DNA of 64,000 nucleotides, from positions 1-64,000 of the forward strand of contig CAYZXA010000001.1 in NCBI GenBank assembly GCA_964482335.1. Reading direction: 5' to 3'. This DNA comes from CAYZXA01 sp964482335 (GTDB lineage Bacteria > Patescibacteriota > Minisyncoccia > Minisyncoccales > MHMH01). The stretch's first letter is position 1. Each line of letters opens with the position of its first letter. Positions 8,219 to 16,088 of this stretch are shown piece after piece. The translations under genes were made by a program, and so were the position numbers. A model generated the notes under the pieces. That model saw only the letters and a program-made list of their open reading frames with translations. It did no database searches and had not been told where the DNA came from.

Positions 8219-9448
8219 TTATGATTGCTGTTTCAGCTTTTTTTTATTATTTCCGTTTGTGTAAGCTTTTTTATAGATTCTTATGTATTTTCGAGTTATT
8301 TTTTTCCAAGTGAATCTTTGCTCTACAGTTTTTCTAGCAGTTTCTCCCATTTTTTTTCTTAACTTATCATTTTCTAATAGTTTATTACAGGCCTCTGCTA
8401 TCTGCCGAGTACTTTTTGGTCTTACCAAAAATCCATTTAATCCATTTTTAACTGCTAAGGGAATTCCACCCTTCCTAGTTGCAATTACAGGTGTCTTACA
8501 AGTCATCGCTTCTAAAATTACCAAACCTAGGGGTTCATCCCAGACCGAGGGAGCAACAAAAACATCAGCTCGGTAATAAAATTCCTCCAATTCCTTTCTC
8601 TTCTCATCTCCCATGTAGCCAAGGAAATGGACATTTTGTAGATGCAGTTTATATACGAGATCTTCTAAATTCTTCCTTTCAGGCCCATCTCCAATAATAT
8701 AAATATCTCCCTTTATGTCATTAGCTGCTTTAATCAAGTAATAGACTCCCTTTTGAGGAGTAAGTTTCCCCGAAAAAAGGACAACCTTCTTATTTCTTAA
8801 TTTATATTTTTTATTAATTGTACTTATTTTTTTATCTGGTGGGAAATTTTCTATATTAATACCTCCTGGAATAATTCTGGTTTTGTAAGAAAACTCTTTA
8901 CCAAAGATTTCCAACAACCAACTTCTTGTATCGCCACTCACAGGTATTATTTTTTTGGATTTTTTTAAGGCATCTTGGGAGAGAGGAACAAAAACTTTGT
9001 TTTGAGAAGCGGCTAAAACACCAGTGCCATGAGCTGTAACAATAAAATTTATACCATATAAGGAATTTATAAGATTGGTTACCCACAAAAGTAAAGAAAT
9101 GTGATGTACGTGAATGATGTCTGGTTGAAAATCATCTACTGCTCGAACTACGCTTGTTAGAAAGAATTTGAAAACTTCGGTAATTTCTTTAGGAGTAAGG
9201 TCTTTGTAAGGTTTAAAGACCGGCCAATCAGGGTGCCCGGTAAAAGCAACTGGAAAGGGTAGTTCTAAGGGATAGATTTTGATTCCTGAAACCTGCTTTT
9301 TTCCTTCCGGACAAACTATGGCTACTTTTGTATTTTTAGATTTGTTAACCTCCAAAGCCAATTCCCTTACGTAAGTTCCAGAACCGCTTCCCCACAAAGG
9401 AAAACACTGAAGAAATAAGACTTTGTTTATCTTTGGTTTTCTAGGCAT
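8219..9448 (-). CDS. GT4-family glycosyltransferase
   Basis: A second GT-B enzyme of 409 residues. The N-terminal domain opens with KVLFLQCFPLWGSGSGTYV and has IIHVHHISLLLW near 113-124. The C-terminal domain has VVLFSGKLTPQKGVYYLIKA, then IIGDGPERKNLEDL, and the E-x7-E signature DEPLGLVILEAM followed by CKTPVIATRKGGIP. The tail is Lys-rich. It is separated by 175 bases from the GT4 gene downstream. The pair is bracketed by two related NUDIX fragments, so the block may have been copied or inserted as a unit. Sugar donor and acceptor cannot be read from the sequence. Confidence 0.93.
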   Translation of the reverse strand: MPRKPKINKVLFLQCFPLWGSGSGTYVRELALEVNKSKNTKVAIVCPEGKKQVSGIKIYPLELPFPVAFTGHPDWPVFKPYKDLTPKEITEVFKFFLTSVVRAVDDFQPDIIHVHHISLLLWVTNLINSLYGINFIVTAHGTGVLAASQNKVFVPLSQDALKKSKKIIPVSGDTRSWLLEIFGKEFSYKTRIIPGGINIENFPPDKKISTINKKYKLRNKKVVLFSGKLTPQKGVYYLIKAANDIKGDIYIIGDGPERKNLEDLVYKLHLQNVHFLGYMGDEKRKELEEFYYRADVFVAPSVWDEPLGLVILEAMTCKTPVIATRKGGIPLAVKNGLNGFLVRPKSTRQIAEACNKLLENDKLRKKMGETARKTVEQRFTWKKITRKYIRIYKKAYTNGNNKKKLKQQS

Positions 9449-9592
9449 TTTAAAAATCCCGTTTTATGGGATTATCTATTTTTCTTATTAACCTTAAACA
9501 CATATATTTTATCTTTGTTTGAGAGGCTGTGTCAAGGCTCAGATGTTAAGAAACTGCTAAAATAAACATTGCTCTTTTGGAAAATTTTTGCT

Positions 9593-9718
9593 ATGATAAT
9601 CTTGAAAATAGAGGAAGCTAAAGAGTATGATTTGATTGAGGGTATCTTGGAAGAAATTCAAATAACTGATAAAATTCTAAAAGGGGGAGACCCCAGCGAG
9701 GTCGAACATAGAATATAA
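9593..9718 (+). pseudogene. Second NUDIX C-terminal fragment
   Basis: A 41-codon frame reading IEEAKEYDLIEGILEEIQ then ITDKILKGG. At DNA level it closely matches the tail of the 6603-6858 remnant over roughly 75 bases. No catalytic part is present. It is most simply a leftover of duplication or recombination around the glycosyltransferase genes. The rest of 9449-9592 shows no gene. Confidence 0.65.
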
Positions 9719-9742
9719 TTATTAAAATAATTTATTAATATT

Positions 9743-10255
9743 ATGCTTGAAACATTTTTATCTTGGTTTAGCGCCCACGGGTTCAGAGTCCTTATAATTT
9801 TGATTGTTACTCTTTTGGTTAGTCAGTTCTTGAAGAGCTTCCTTGAGAAAGCAATCAAGGGGACAGTTAAAAACAAGCTTCAGGGAGAACGAAAGAAAAG
9901 AGTCGACACTTTAGTTAGTATCTTTGGAGGGACCATAAAATTCATAATTTGGATTGTGGCCATAATGATAATCCTGCCTGAACTTGGAGTAAATATTGCT
10001 CCAATATTAGCTGGCGTTGGTCTGATGGGTTTAGCTGTCGGCATGGCGGCCAAAGATATAATTGCCGATTTTATATCAGGTCTTTTCCTCATATTAGAGG
10101 ATCAATATCGCATCGGGGACAGAGTGAATGTTGCCGGAATAGATGGCGTAGTCTATGAAATAACCTTAAGGAGAACTATTCTAAAAGATGCAGAGGGTGA
10201 CTTTCATTCCATTCCCAACAGTCAAATTAAAGTGGTAACAAAAAAGTTGAAATAA
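9743..10255 (+). CDS. Short MscS-type mechanosensitive channel protein
   Basis: MscS channels open under membrane tension to release osmolytes. The 170-residue product has membrane segments at about 13-32 and 65-85, then the pore-lining helix with small residues (GVGLMGLAVGMAAKDIIADFISGLFLILE, reported here in two parts: GVGLMGLAVGMAA and KDIIADFISGLFLILE), then the start of the beta domain (RIGDRVNVAGIDGVVYEITLRRT and HSIPNSQI). It lacks the large C-terminal cage domain of the 286-residue E. coli protein, which is common in minimal members. The -10-like TATAAT lies just upstream. It is followed after one base by the DUF5652-like gene. Confidence 0.9.
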   Translation: MLETFLSWFSAHGFRVLIILIVTLLVSQFLKSFLEKAIKGTVKNKLQGERKKRVDTLVSIFGGTIKFIIWIVAIMIILPELGVNIAPILAGVGLMGLAVGMAAKDIIADFISGLFLILEDQYRIGDRVNVAGIDGVVYEITLRRTILKDAEGDFHSIPNSQIKVVTKKLK

Positions 10256-10256
10256 T

Positions 10257-10469
10257 ATGTTTGAGTCTTTTTCTGGTCTTAGTGCCAGCTTAACTTTGAG
10301 AGATGGTTTGCTGCTTTTGAGCTTGCTTTGGGTTTTACCCTGGAAGGGAGTGGCTTTATGGAAAGCAGCTAAAAATGCGCATAAGAAGTGGTTCATTGCT
10401 TTGTTTTTATTGAACACTTTAGCCATTCTAGAGATCATCTATATATTTTACTTTTCAAAAAAGAAATGA
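10257..10469 (+). CDS. Two-helix membrane protein, DUF5652-like
   Basis: The 70-residue protein has two membrane segments (about 18-34 and 46-66) joined by a WKAAKNAHKKW linker. The pattern LRDGLLLLSLLWVLPWKGVALWKAA matches what I recall of the DUF5652 family, seen as LLSLLWVLPWKG then ALWKAA. Function is unknown. It ends with ATGA overlapping the dnaG start, so the mscS-like gene, this gene and dnaG may be cotranscribed. Confidence 0.75.
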   Translation: MFESFSGLSASLTLRDGLLLLSLLWVLPWKGVALWKAAKNAHKKWFIALFLLNTLAILEIIYIFYFSKKK

Positions 10470-12187
10470 TTTCTTCTCCAATAGACGAAATTAAAAACCG
10501 ACTGGATATTGTCGAAGTCATTGGCAGTTATATTAAACTTCAAAAGGCCGGAGCCAACTTTAGGGCTCTTTGTCCTTTTCATTCCGAGAAAAAGCCTTCT
10601 TTCTTTATTTCGCCAGCCCGCCAAATTTGGCATTGTTTTGGCTGTTCGATCGGAGGCAATATCTTTGATTTTATCATGCGAATTGAAGGAGTGGAATTTG
10701 GTGATGCTTTAAGGATTTTAGCTCAGAGAGCAGGGGTAGAATTAAAAAAACAAGACCCTAAGCTGAAAACAGAAAGAAACAGACTTTATGAGATTTGCGA
10801 GCTAACGTGCCGCTTTTTTGAAAAACAATTGGAGATGAGTTCAGCTGGCAAAGAAGCCAGGCAATATCTTTTAGACAGGCGGATTAAACCTGATTCCCTG
10901 AAGGAATGGCGAGTAGGCTATGCGCCAGATGTTTGGCAGGGTTTGTCTGATTTTTTGACTTCCCGGGGTTATAAAAAAGAAGAGATTGAAAAAGCTGGCC
11001 TGGCTTTAACTTCAGAGAAAGGTTCATTTTATGATAGGTTCAGGGGCAGGATTATTTTTCCCATCTTTGATTTAAATTCTCAGGTGATTGGCTTTGGCGG
11101 CCGTGTTTTTAAGCATAAAGACAAGTCCGAAATTGCTAAATATGTTAATACTCCTCAAACTTTGCTTTATGATAAGAGCCGTGTTCTTTATGGCTTAGAT
11201 AAAGCCAAAGTGGAAATTCGCAAGAAAGACAGTTGTATTTTAGTTGAAGGCTATGTTGATGTCATTATGAGTTTACAGGCTGGCTTCAGCAACGTGGTAG
11301 CTACTTCCGGCACCGCTCTGTCTCCTTTTCAGCTTAAGATTTTGAAACGTTATTCTAACAACCTGCTTACTGCTTTTGATATGGATGTGGCTGGCGATTC
11401 AGCCACTAAAAGAGGTATTGAAATGGCTCAAAGCCAGGGGTTTAACATCAAGATTATTACTATGCCTCAAGGTAAAGACCCGGCTGATGTTATTTCTCAG
11501 AGCGCAGACGATTGGCAGAGAATGATTAATCAGGCTCGCTCCATTCTGCAGTTCTATTTTGAGACTACTTTTTCTCGTTTTGATACGCAGACCCCGGAAG
11601 GTAAAAGAGAGATTTCCAAGATTCTTCTACCAGTTATGAAAAGGATTCCTAATAAAATTGAAAGAGCTTATTGGGTGCAGGATTTAGCTAAAAGATTAAA
11701 CGTCAAAGAGGAAGTGGTAGAAGAAGAGTTAAAAAATACCAAAGCCAGCGAAACAGAAATAAGTAGTTTATCAGTTGAAGAAAAGCCGGTTTTGCAACAG
11801 AAATCAAGAAAAGATATCTTGGAAGAAAGAGTTACTTCTTTGATTTTGAGAGAGCCCAAGCTTTTAGAGCTGATTGACGATGAATCCCTTCCTTATTTTT
11901 CAGCTCGTTTTCAGACCATTTTGACTGATTTAAAAGAAGAGAAGCTGTCTGAAACAGATGATTTTATCAACTATCTCTTTCTGAAGGCTGAGGTTGAAGG
12001 AGAGGATATTGATTGTCAGGCAGAGATCCAAACCTGTTTAAAGGAGATGAGGACATTGGAAACAAAAAGCAAATTAGATGAGATATCGCATGAGATTAAA
12101 AAAGCTGAAACAGAGAAGCAACTAGAAAGAGTCAACAATTTAACTCGTGAGTTTAATAAATTAGCCAGTAAATTATTAGACAGATGA
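10466..12187 (+). CDS. dnaG: DNA primase DnaG
   Basis: DnaG makes RNA primers for replication. The start at 10466 (MISSPIDEIKNRLDIVEVIG) fits the family; a longer frame from 10388 overlaps the preceding gene and is rejected. The zinc domain has CPFHSEKKPSF and HCFGCSIGGN (about 35-60). The N-terminal core has YLLDRRI and GFGGR, and the Toprim domain has ILVEGYVDVI with the catalytic Glu, then FDMDVAGD. The C-terminal helicase-binding part is Glu/Lys-rich and diverged. The stop overlaps the rpoD start (ATGA), reproducing the dnaG-rpoD arrangement of many bacteria. Confidence 0.97.
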   Translation: MISSPIDEIKNRLDIVEVIGSYIKLQKAGANFRALCPFHSEKKPSFFISPARQIWHCFGCSIGGNIFDFIMRIEGVEFGDALRILAQRAGVELKKQDPKLKTERNRLYEICELTCRFFEKQLEMSSAGKEARQYLLDRRIKPDSLKEWRVGYAPDVWQGLSDFLTSRGYKKEEIEKAGLALTSEKGSFYDRFRGRIIFPIFDLNSQVIGFGGRVFKHKDKSEIAKYVNTPQTLLYDKSRVLYGLDKAKVEIRKKDSCILVEGYVDVIMSLQAGFSNVVATSGTALSPFQLKILKRYSNNLLTAFDMDVAGDSATKRGIEMAQSQGFNIKIITMPQGKDPADVISQSADDWQRMINQARSILQFYFETTFSRFDTQTPEGKREISKILLPVMKRIPNKIERAYWVQDLAKRLNVKEEVVEEELKNTKASETEISSLSVEEKPVLQQKSRKDILEERVTSLILREPKLLELIDDESLPYFSARFQTILTDLKEEKLSETDDFINYLFLKAEVEGEDIDCQAEIQTCLKEMRTLETKSKLDEISHEIKKAETEKQLERVNNLTREFNKLASKLLDR

Positions 12188-13380
12188 AGAAAAAAAGAAA
12201 AAAAGCTAAACCAAAAGAGAGGGCTAGAAAGAAAAAGAGAGTTAAAAAGAAGATTAAGAGAAGAATGCGAAAGCTAAAGAAAAGGATAAGAGGGGCAAGA
12301 AAGAAAAGAAAGAGAAAGGGGTTGATTAATCCAGAGCAAAGGGAAGAGTTGATTAAGAAAGGTGAAAACAGGGGATTTGTTACTTATTCCGAGATTTTAT
12401 ATTTTATTCCAGACATTGAGAAAGATATCAGGGGCTTAGAAGAGCTCTATGCCGAGTTAGAGAGGAAGGGGATTGAGATAAAAGAAGCTAAAGAATTTTT
12501 AGAGCCCAAAGAAAAGTCAGCTCAACAAAAGATTGAAGCAACTGTTGTAGGCCGCCTTGATCCGGTTCAGATGTATCTAAAGGAAATCGGCAAGGTTGCC
12601 TTTTTAACTGCTGACCAGGAGAAAGAATTATCTAAGAAGATTGAAAAAGGAGATGAAGAAGCCAAGAAGAGGTTGGCTCGGGCTAACTTAAGGTTAGTTG
12701 TTTCAATTGCCAAAAAATACATTGGTCGTTCTCCCAACTTAACCTTGCTTGATTTAATTCAGGAAGGTAATCTTGGGCTTTTCCGAGCTGTAGAGAAGTT
12801 TGACTGGAGAAGGGGGTATAAGTTTTCAACCTATGCTACTTGGTGGATAAGGCAAGCCATTACCCGTGCTTTAGCTGATCAGGCAAGAACCATTAGGATT
12901 CCTGTTCATATGGTGGAAACCATATCCAAGTATACGCAGGTTAGGCGCCGACTTCTACAGGATTTAGGCAGAGAACCATTGGCAGAAGAGATTGCTGCTG
13001 AAATGGACCTAGACGTAGCTAAAGTTCGTCATATTCAGAAAATATCTCAGGAAACTGTTTCCTTGGAAACGCCAGTTGGCAACGATAAGGACGACAGTGT
13101 TTTAGCTGAGTTTATCAAGGATGAAAAAGTCATTGCTCCCTCCTTAGAGGCTGCCAGAACTCTTTTGCGGGGAAGGTTAAAAGATATTTTAGTTGATTTA
13201 ACCCCTAGAGAACAAAAGATATTAGCTATGAGATTTGGTTTAGAAGATGGCATTACTCATACTTTAGAGGAAGTGGGCAATGAGTTTGGAGTAACTCGTG
13301 AGAGAATCCGGCAGATTGAAGCCAAATCCTTAGACAGGATTCGTGAGCACCGCGCCCTGAAAAAACTTAAAGGTTATTGA
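12184..13380 (+). CDS. rpoD: Primary sigma factor RpoD (sigma-70)
   Basis: The housekeeping sigma subunit directs RNA polymerase to -35/-10 promoters. Region 1.2 (DPVQMYLKEIGKVAFLT), region 2 (ANLRLVVSIAKKYIGR, LDLIQEGNLGLFRAVEKFD, YKFSTYATWWIRQAITRA), region 3 and region 4 (REQKILAMRFGLEDG, TLEEVGNEFGVTRERIRQIE) are all intact. Acidic region 1.1 is absent; instead the first 48 residues are almost entirely Lys and Arg. The strong -35/-10 boxes in this window fit its conserved regions 2.4 and 4.2. Confidence 0.97.
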   Translation: MKKKRKKAKPKERARKKKRVKKKIKRRMRKLKKRIRGARKKRKRKGLINPEQREELIKKGENRGFVTYSEILYFIPDIEKDIRGLEELYAELERKGIEIKEAKEFLEPKEKSAQQKIEATVVGRLDPVQMYLKEIGKVAFLTADQEKELSKKIEKGDEEAKKRLARANLRLVVSIAKKYIGRSPNLTLLDLIQEGNLGLFRAVEKFDWRRGYKFSTYATWWIRQAITRALADQARTIRIPVHMVETISKYTQVRRRLLQDLGREPLAEEIAAEMDLDVAKVRHIQKISQETVSLETPVGNDKDDSVLAEFIKDEKVIAPSLEAARTLLRGRLKDILVDLTPREQKILAMRFGLEDGITHTLEEVGNEFGVTRERIRQIEAKSLDRIREHRALKKLKGY

Positions 13381-13404
13381 TTTTTTCTTTAAAAATTGTA
13401 TAAT
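13377..13404 (+). promoter_or_regulatory. tRNA-Asn promoter
   Basis: TTGATT at 13377-13382, 16 bp, TATAAT at 13399-13404. The -35 box overlaps the rpoD stop codon. The mature tRNA begins 9 bases after the -10 box. Confidence 0.65.
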
Positions 13405-13413
13405 AAAACACAT

Positions 13414-13488
13414 TCCGGCGTAGCACAATGGTAGTGCGACTCCCTGTTAAGGAGTAGGTTGTAGGTTCGAATCCTACCGCCGGAGCCA
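13414..13488 (+). tRNA. tRNA-Asn (GTT anticodon)
   Basis: Acceptor TCCGGCG pairs with CGCCGGA. The anticodon loop CTGTTAA is closed by CTCC/GGAG and carries GTT. The T-arm is GTAGG-TTCGAAT-CCTAC. The discriminator is G and CCA is encoded. The last 8 bases (CGGAGCCA) form the outer end of the 82-bp inverted repeat of the adjoining recombinase element, and the recombinase gene ends inside the tRNA on the other strand. Confidence 0.96.
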
Positions 13489-14940
13489 GTAAGGAAAAGT
13501 CAACGATTTGGGGGCCTCCTCGCTTCGCTCGGCGGCCAAATTGAACGGGATTTTCCAGCTGAAATACAATTTTTGGTTTTGTAAAATGTGGTTCGGGTCG
13601 ATATTTTTCAGAAATGTTGTCATTTCCGCATAATTTTCTGAGGTAAGTAATTTTTCCGCATAATTTAGTTTCAAAACAAACTCTCTGGCCGGTTCGAGCC
13701 AAGACAACCCCTTTTGTTCAAAATCTCGTATTTTCTCTTGCAACTCCACCTTTTTGGTCAGGAGTTTTTGTTTCCGGGTGGTATATTCTTCAGTCAAAAT
13801 TACTTCTTTCAAGTATACATCAAGGAGTCTTTCTAATTCTTTTTCAACTCGCAAAATTTCTTCTTTAAGATTTTGAACAGTGATTTTAGCTTGTTCTTTG
13901 GCTCGCAATTCGTCTTTTTCTAATTCGGCCAATACTTTCTTGGTGTCTTGGCTCGACAAAGAAACTTTTTGAAAGAAAGATTTAATTTGCTCGATTAGAG
14001 CTTCTTCTCGCAAGTACCTTTCCGGGCAGGGATTTTTCTTTTTTGTGCATCGATAATAATTATGACCCTTCTGAATTTCGGCTGTGATTCCGCAACCGCA
14101 AGAGCCACATCTCATTAGACCAGAGAAGGGGAAATAATGATTTTTAACTTCTCGGACCCGGCCTCGCTGTTTTAGGGTTTCTTGCGCTTTATCAAAAAGT
14201 TTCTTTGAAATGAGCGGCTTATGTTTTCCCTCAAAAACTTCTCCTTTGTATTTCATTAGGCCAATGTAGAAAATATTTTGTAGAATTATGGGAATATTGC
14301 TGGTTGAAATTTCTTTGCCAAGATTTCCTTTTAGGTTGTGTTCTTTGCACCAATTTGCGAGAGAATGAAAGGTGTGGTTTCCGGTGGCGTAAAGCTCAAA
14401 AAGTTTTCTTACTTTTGGCGCTTTCTTTAAGTCAATATCAATCATTTTAATTTTGGGATTGTTGAGATAGCCTACCGGCGCCCAGCCGGGCCAAACGCCA
14501 TTTCTAATTTTTTGTCTTAATCCTCTTTTTGTATTCTCTCGCAAATTATCTACAAAATATTTCGATTGACCGAAGGCAATGTTAAGCATAAATAATCCTT
14601 GGGGCGTTGGCTCAAACCAGAAAGTGGGGAACTTGAGGGACTTAATCAAGCCACAGTCAACCATATGGATTATTTTCCCCCCATCAACACTATTACGAGC
14701 TAATCTGTCGGGGTGCCAACTCAATATCCCATCTGCTTTACCTTTTTCAATCAACGACAATATTTCGGCGAACTTCGTTCGCCCAGGTTCTTTGGCAGTT
14801 TTTGCTTCTTGAAAGGAAGCGACAATTTCAAGTTTTTCTTTGGCGGCAAATTCTCGCAACTCTGCGAGTTGCGCTTCAATCGAGAGGACTTGCCGGTTCT
14901 CATCCTGGATAGATTTTCGAGCGTAGATTATGTATTTCAT
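13474..14940 (-). CDS. Large serine recombinase
   Basis: Large serine recombinases integrate, excise or invert DNA through a covalent 5'-phosphoserine. The resolvase domain starts YIIYARKS with the catalytic Ser at residue 10, followed by ILSWHPDRLARN with the conserved arginine motif. The recombinase domain follows (RGLRQKIRNGVWPGWAPVGY), then a zinc ribbon (CGSCGCGITAEI and YRCTKKKNPCPERY, about 275-307) and a coiled coil (about 320-410). At 488 residues it is complete. Its last 30 codons lie within the 82-bp inverted repeat and end inside tRNA-Asn, so the terminal residues are dictated by the insertion site. A spurious reading frame on the same strand covers the tRNA and was rejected. Confidence 0.95.
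   Translation of the reverse strand: MKYIIYARKSIQDENRQVLSIEAQLAELREFAAKEKLEIVASFQEAKTAKEPGRTKFAEILSLIEKGKADGILSWHPDRLARNSVDGGKIIHMVDCGLIKSLKFPTFWFEPTPQGLFMLNIAFGQSKYFVDNLRENTKRGLRQKIRNGVWPGWAPVGYLNNPKIKMIDIDLKKAPKVRKLFELYATGNHTFHSLANWCKEHNLKGNLGKEISTSNIPIILQNIFYIGLMKYKGEVFEGKHKPLISKKLFDKAQETLKQRGRVREVKNHYFPFSGLMRCGSCGCGITAEIQKGHNYYRCTKKKNPCPERYLREEALIEQIKSFFQKVSLSSQDTKKVLAELEKDELRAKEQAKITVQNLKEEILRVEKELERLLDVYLKEVILTEEYTTRKQKLLTKKVELQEKIRDFEQKGLSWLEPAREFVLKLNYAEKLLTSENYAEMTTFLKNIDPNHILQNQKLYFSWKIPFNLAAERSEEAPKSLTFPYWLRR
13481..13562. repeat. Inverted repeat IR1, left arm
   Basis: This 82-bp arm starts with the last 8 bases of tRNA-Asn and is perfectly complementary in reverse to 15009-15090. 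It includes the GC-rich stretch GGGGGCCTCCTCGCTTCGCT. The arms bracket the recombinase gene and include its 3' end. Confidence 0.95.
13583..13609. repeat. 27-bp inverted repeat IR3, left arm
   Basis: It lies inside the recombinase 3' region and is repeated in inverted orientation, without mismatch, at 15208-15234. The right copies of IR1 and IR3 are not in the order expected of a simple inversion, so more than one rearrangement is implied. Confidence 0.85.
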
Positions 14941-14955
14941 AGGTTTGTATAGTGA

Positions 14956-14974
14956 ATGAAAAATTTTCTTTTAC
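14956..14974. repeat. 19-bp inverted repeat IR4, left arm
   Basis: ATGAAAAATTTTCTTTTAC is repeated inverted at 15235-15253. It sits just upstream of the recombinase start codon and so may lie in its promoter region. Confidence 0.8.
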
Positions 14975-15008
14975 CGGCTTACTTTAGCAAGCCACAAAAT
15001 CAAAAATA

Positions 15009-15090
15009 TCAGCTGGAAAATCCCGTTCAATTTGGCCGCCGAGCGAAGCGAGGAGGCCCCCAAATCGTTGACTTTTCCTTACTGGCTCCG
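15009..15090. repeat. Inverted repeat IR1, right arm
   Basis: Perfect reverse complement of 13481-13562. It ends in TGGCTCCG, the complement of the tRNA-Asn 3' end, although no tRNA is here. Its last 6 bases overlap the first 6 of IR2. Confidence 0.95.
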
Positions 15091-15188
15091 TATACTGAAA
15101 TTAGTTCGAACATTTTTCGCCGCCTGCGGCGGCGAGGAAAAGCCCTCGTGATTGCGGCTCGCCCGCAAAGCGGGCTCGCCGCGTTCTT
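15085..15188. repeat. Inverted repeat IR2, left arm, with hairpins
   Basis: This 104-bp arm is the perfect reverse complement of 15951-16054. It contains a perfect hairpin (CGCCGCC-TGC-GGCGGCG, 15118-15134) and a second imperfect GC-rich hairpin at about 15154-15182, in strong contrast to the AT-rich surroundings. The two arms bracket the gene at 15278. Confidence 0.95.
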
Positions 15189-15207
15189 CAAAAACTGCCA
15201 AAGAACC

Positions 15208-15253
15208 GAAAAATATCGACCCGAACCACATTTTGTAAAAGAAAATTTTTCAT
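15208..15253. repeat. Right arms of IR3 and IR4
   Basis: 15208-15234 is the inverted copy of 13583-13609 (recombinase 3' region) and 15235-15253 is the inverted copy of 14956-14974 (just upstream of the recombinase start). They are directly adjacent here but 1.35 kb apart on the left side. The remainder of 14941-15277 has no convincing gene. Confidence 0.8.
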
Positions 15254-15277
15254 AATAATTAAATAATTTATTAAAAT

Positions 15278-15919
15278 ATGAATAATCGAGCTTTTTCTAA
15301 AATTTGGATTGTTATTATTCTTATTGTCCTTGTTGGTGGCGGAATTTTTGCTTGGCAGTATTTTAGGACACCGGAAAAAGAAATTGGTGATGAAACCGCT
15401 GATTGGAAAACTTACAGAAACGAAGAATATGGGTTTGAGATAAAGCATCCTGAAGATTGGCATTTGCACCAGGTGACATATCCCGAAGGCGTAGTGTTAA
15501 ATATGGACACATTGATTTTCTCGAATTTATCTGAAAAAGAACGAGTAAAAGAAATAATGGATTTAGTCGAGGCTAGAGAAAAAGAAAAACTTAGCGAATT
15601 AAAGGATTGTTATTACCTCATGCTTGTAATTAGAAAACCAGGAAAACCGTTTAATAAATGGCTAGAAGAAAGTAAGGCATATATGGAACAATATGGAATA
15701 AAAACTTTTAGAGAAGAAGCTGTTATTGGGAATATTCAGGGTTATAAGATTACCTATGAGATGGAAGATGGAGAGAAGGGTTTTTCTTGGGTTTTTCCAG
15801 GAGGAGAGAATGTGTATTCAGCAGAAAACGTATGTCCTACGGAGTGTGAAGTTAGTTGGGAGACTGAGGAATGTGAAGTTTTTCAACAAATGTTTTCTAC
15901 CTTCAAGTTCTTAGAATAA
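15278..15919 (+). CDS. Membrane-anchored extracytoplasmic protein, cargo of the recombinase element
   Basis: The 213-residue protein has one N-terminal membrane anchor (IWIVIILIVLVGGGIFAW, about 9-26) and an outward-facing domain. The domain begins WKTYRNEEYGFEIKHPEDW, the PsbP-like opening seen in many small secreted proteins, and ends with Cys residues (CPTECEVSW, then ECEVF). The function is unknown. It stands alone between the two perfect 104-bp IR2 arms, so recombination between them would invert it. The GGAAAATTTTTCAT-like leader is shared with the gene at 5682. The frame is sound and codon use resembles its neighbours. Confidence 0.8.
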   Translation: MNNRAFSKIWIVIILIVLVGGGIFAWQYFRTPEKEIGDETADWKTYRNEEYGFEIKHPEDWHLHQVTYPEGVVLNMDTLIFSNLSEKERVKEIMDLVEAREKEKLSELKDCYYLMLVIRKPGKPFNKWLEESKAYMEQYGIKTFREEAVIGNIQGYKITYEMEDGEKGFSWVFPGGENVYSAENVCPTECEVSWETEECEVFQQMFSTFKFLE

Positions 15920-15950
15920 TTTGCCGCCAAAGAAAAACTTGAAATTGTCA

Positions 15951-16054
15951 AAGAACGCGGCGAGCCCGCTTTGCGGGCGAGCCGCAATCACGAGGGCTTT
16001 TCCTCGCCGCCGCAGGCGGCGAAAAATGTTCGAACTAATTTCAGTATACGGAGC
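15951..16054. repeat. Inverted repeat IR2, right arm
   Basis: Perfect reverse complement of 15085-15188. It ends CGGAGC, the same orientation and sequence as the start of IR1 at the tRNA-Asn end (13481-13486), so the span 13481-16054 is bounded by a 6-bp direct repeat. Confidence 0.95.
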
Positions 16055-16088
16055 TGATTATATAATGTCATTATAGAATTCAAACAAT

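Noticed and set aside
13367..13702. Minus-strand frame across tRNA-Asn reading AVGFEPTTYSLTGSR
   Set aside because: It is the reverse of the tRNA and of the IR1 arm; such FEPTT peptides are a known artefact of translating tRNA genes.
14956..15255. Plus-strand 99-codon frame through the repeat arms
   Set aside because: It consists of repeat sequence (IR1, IR2, IR3) with no domain; the frame arises because it copies the recombinase tail in another frame.
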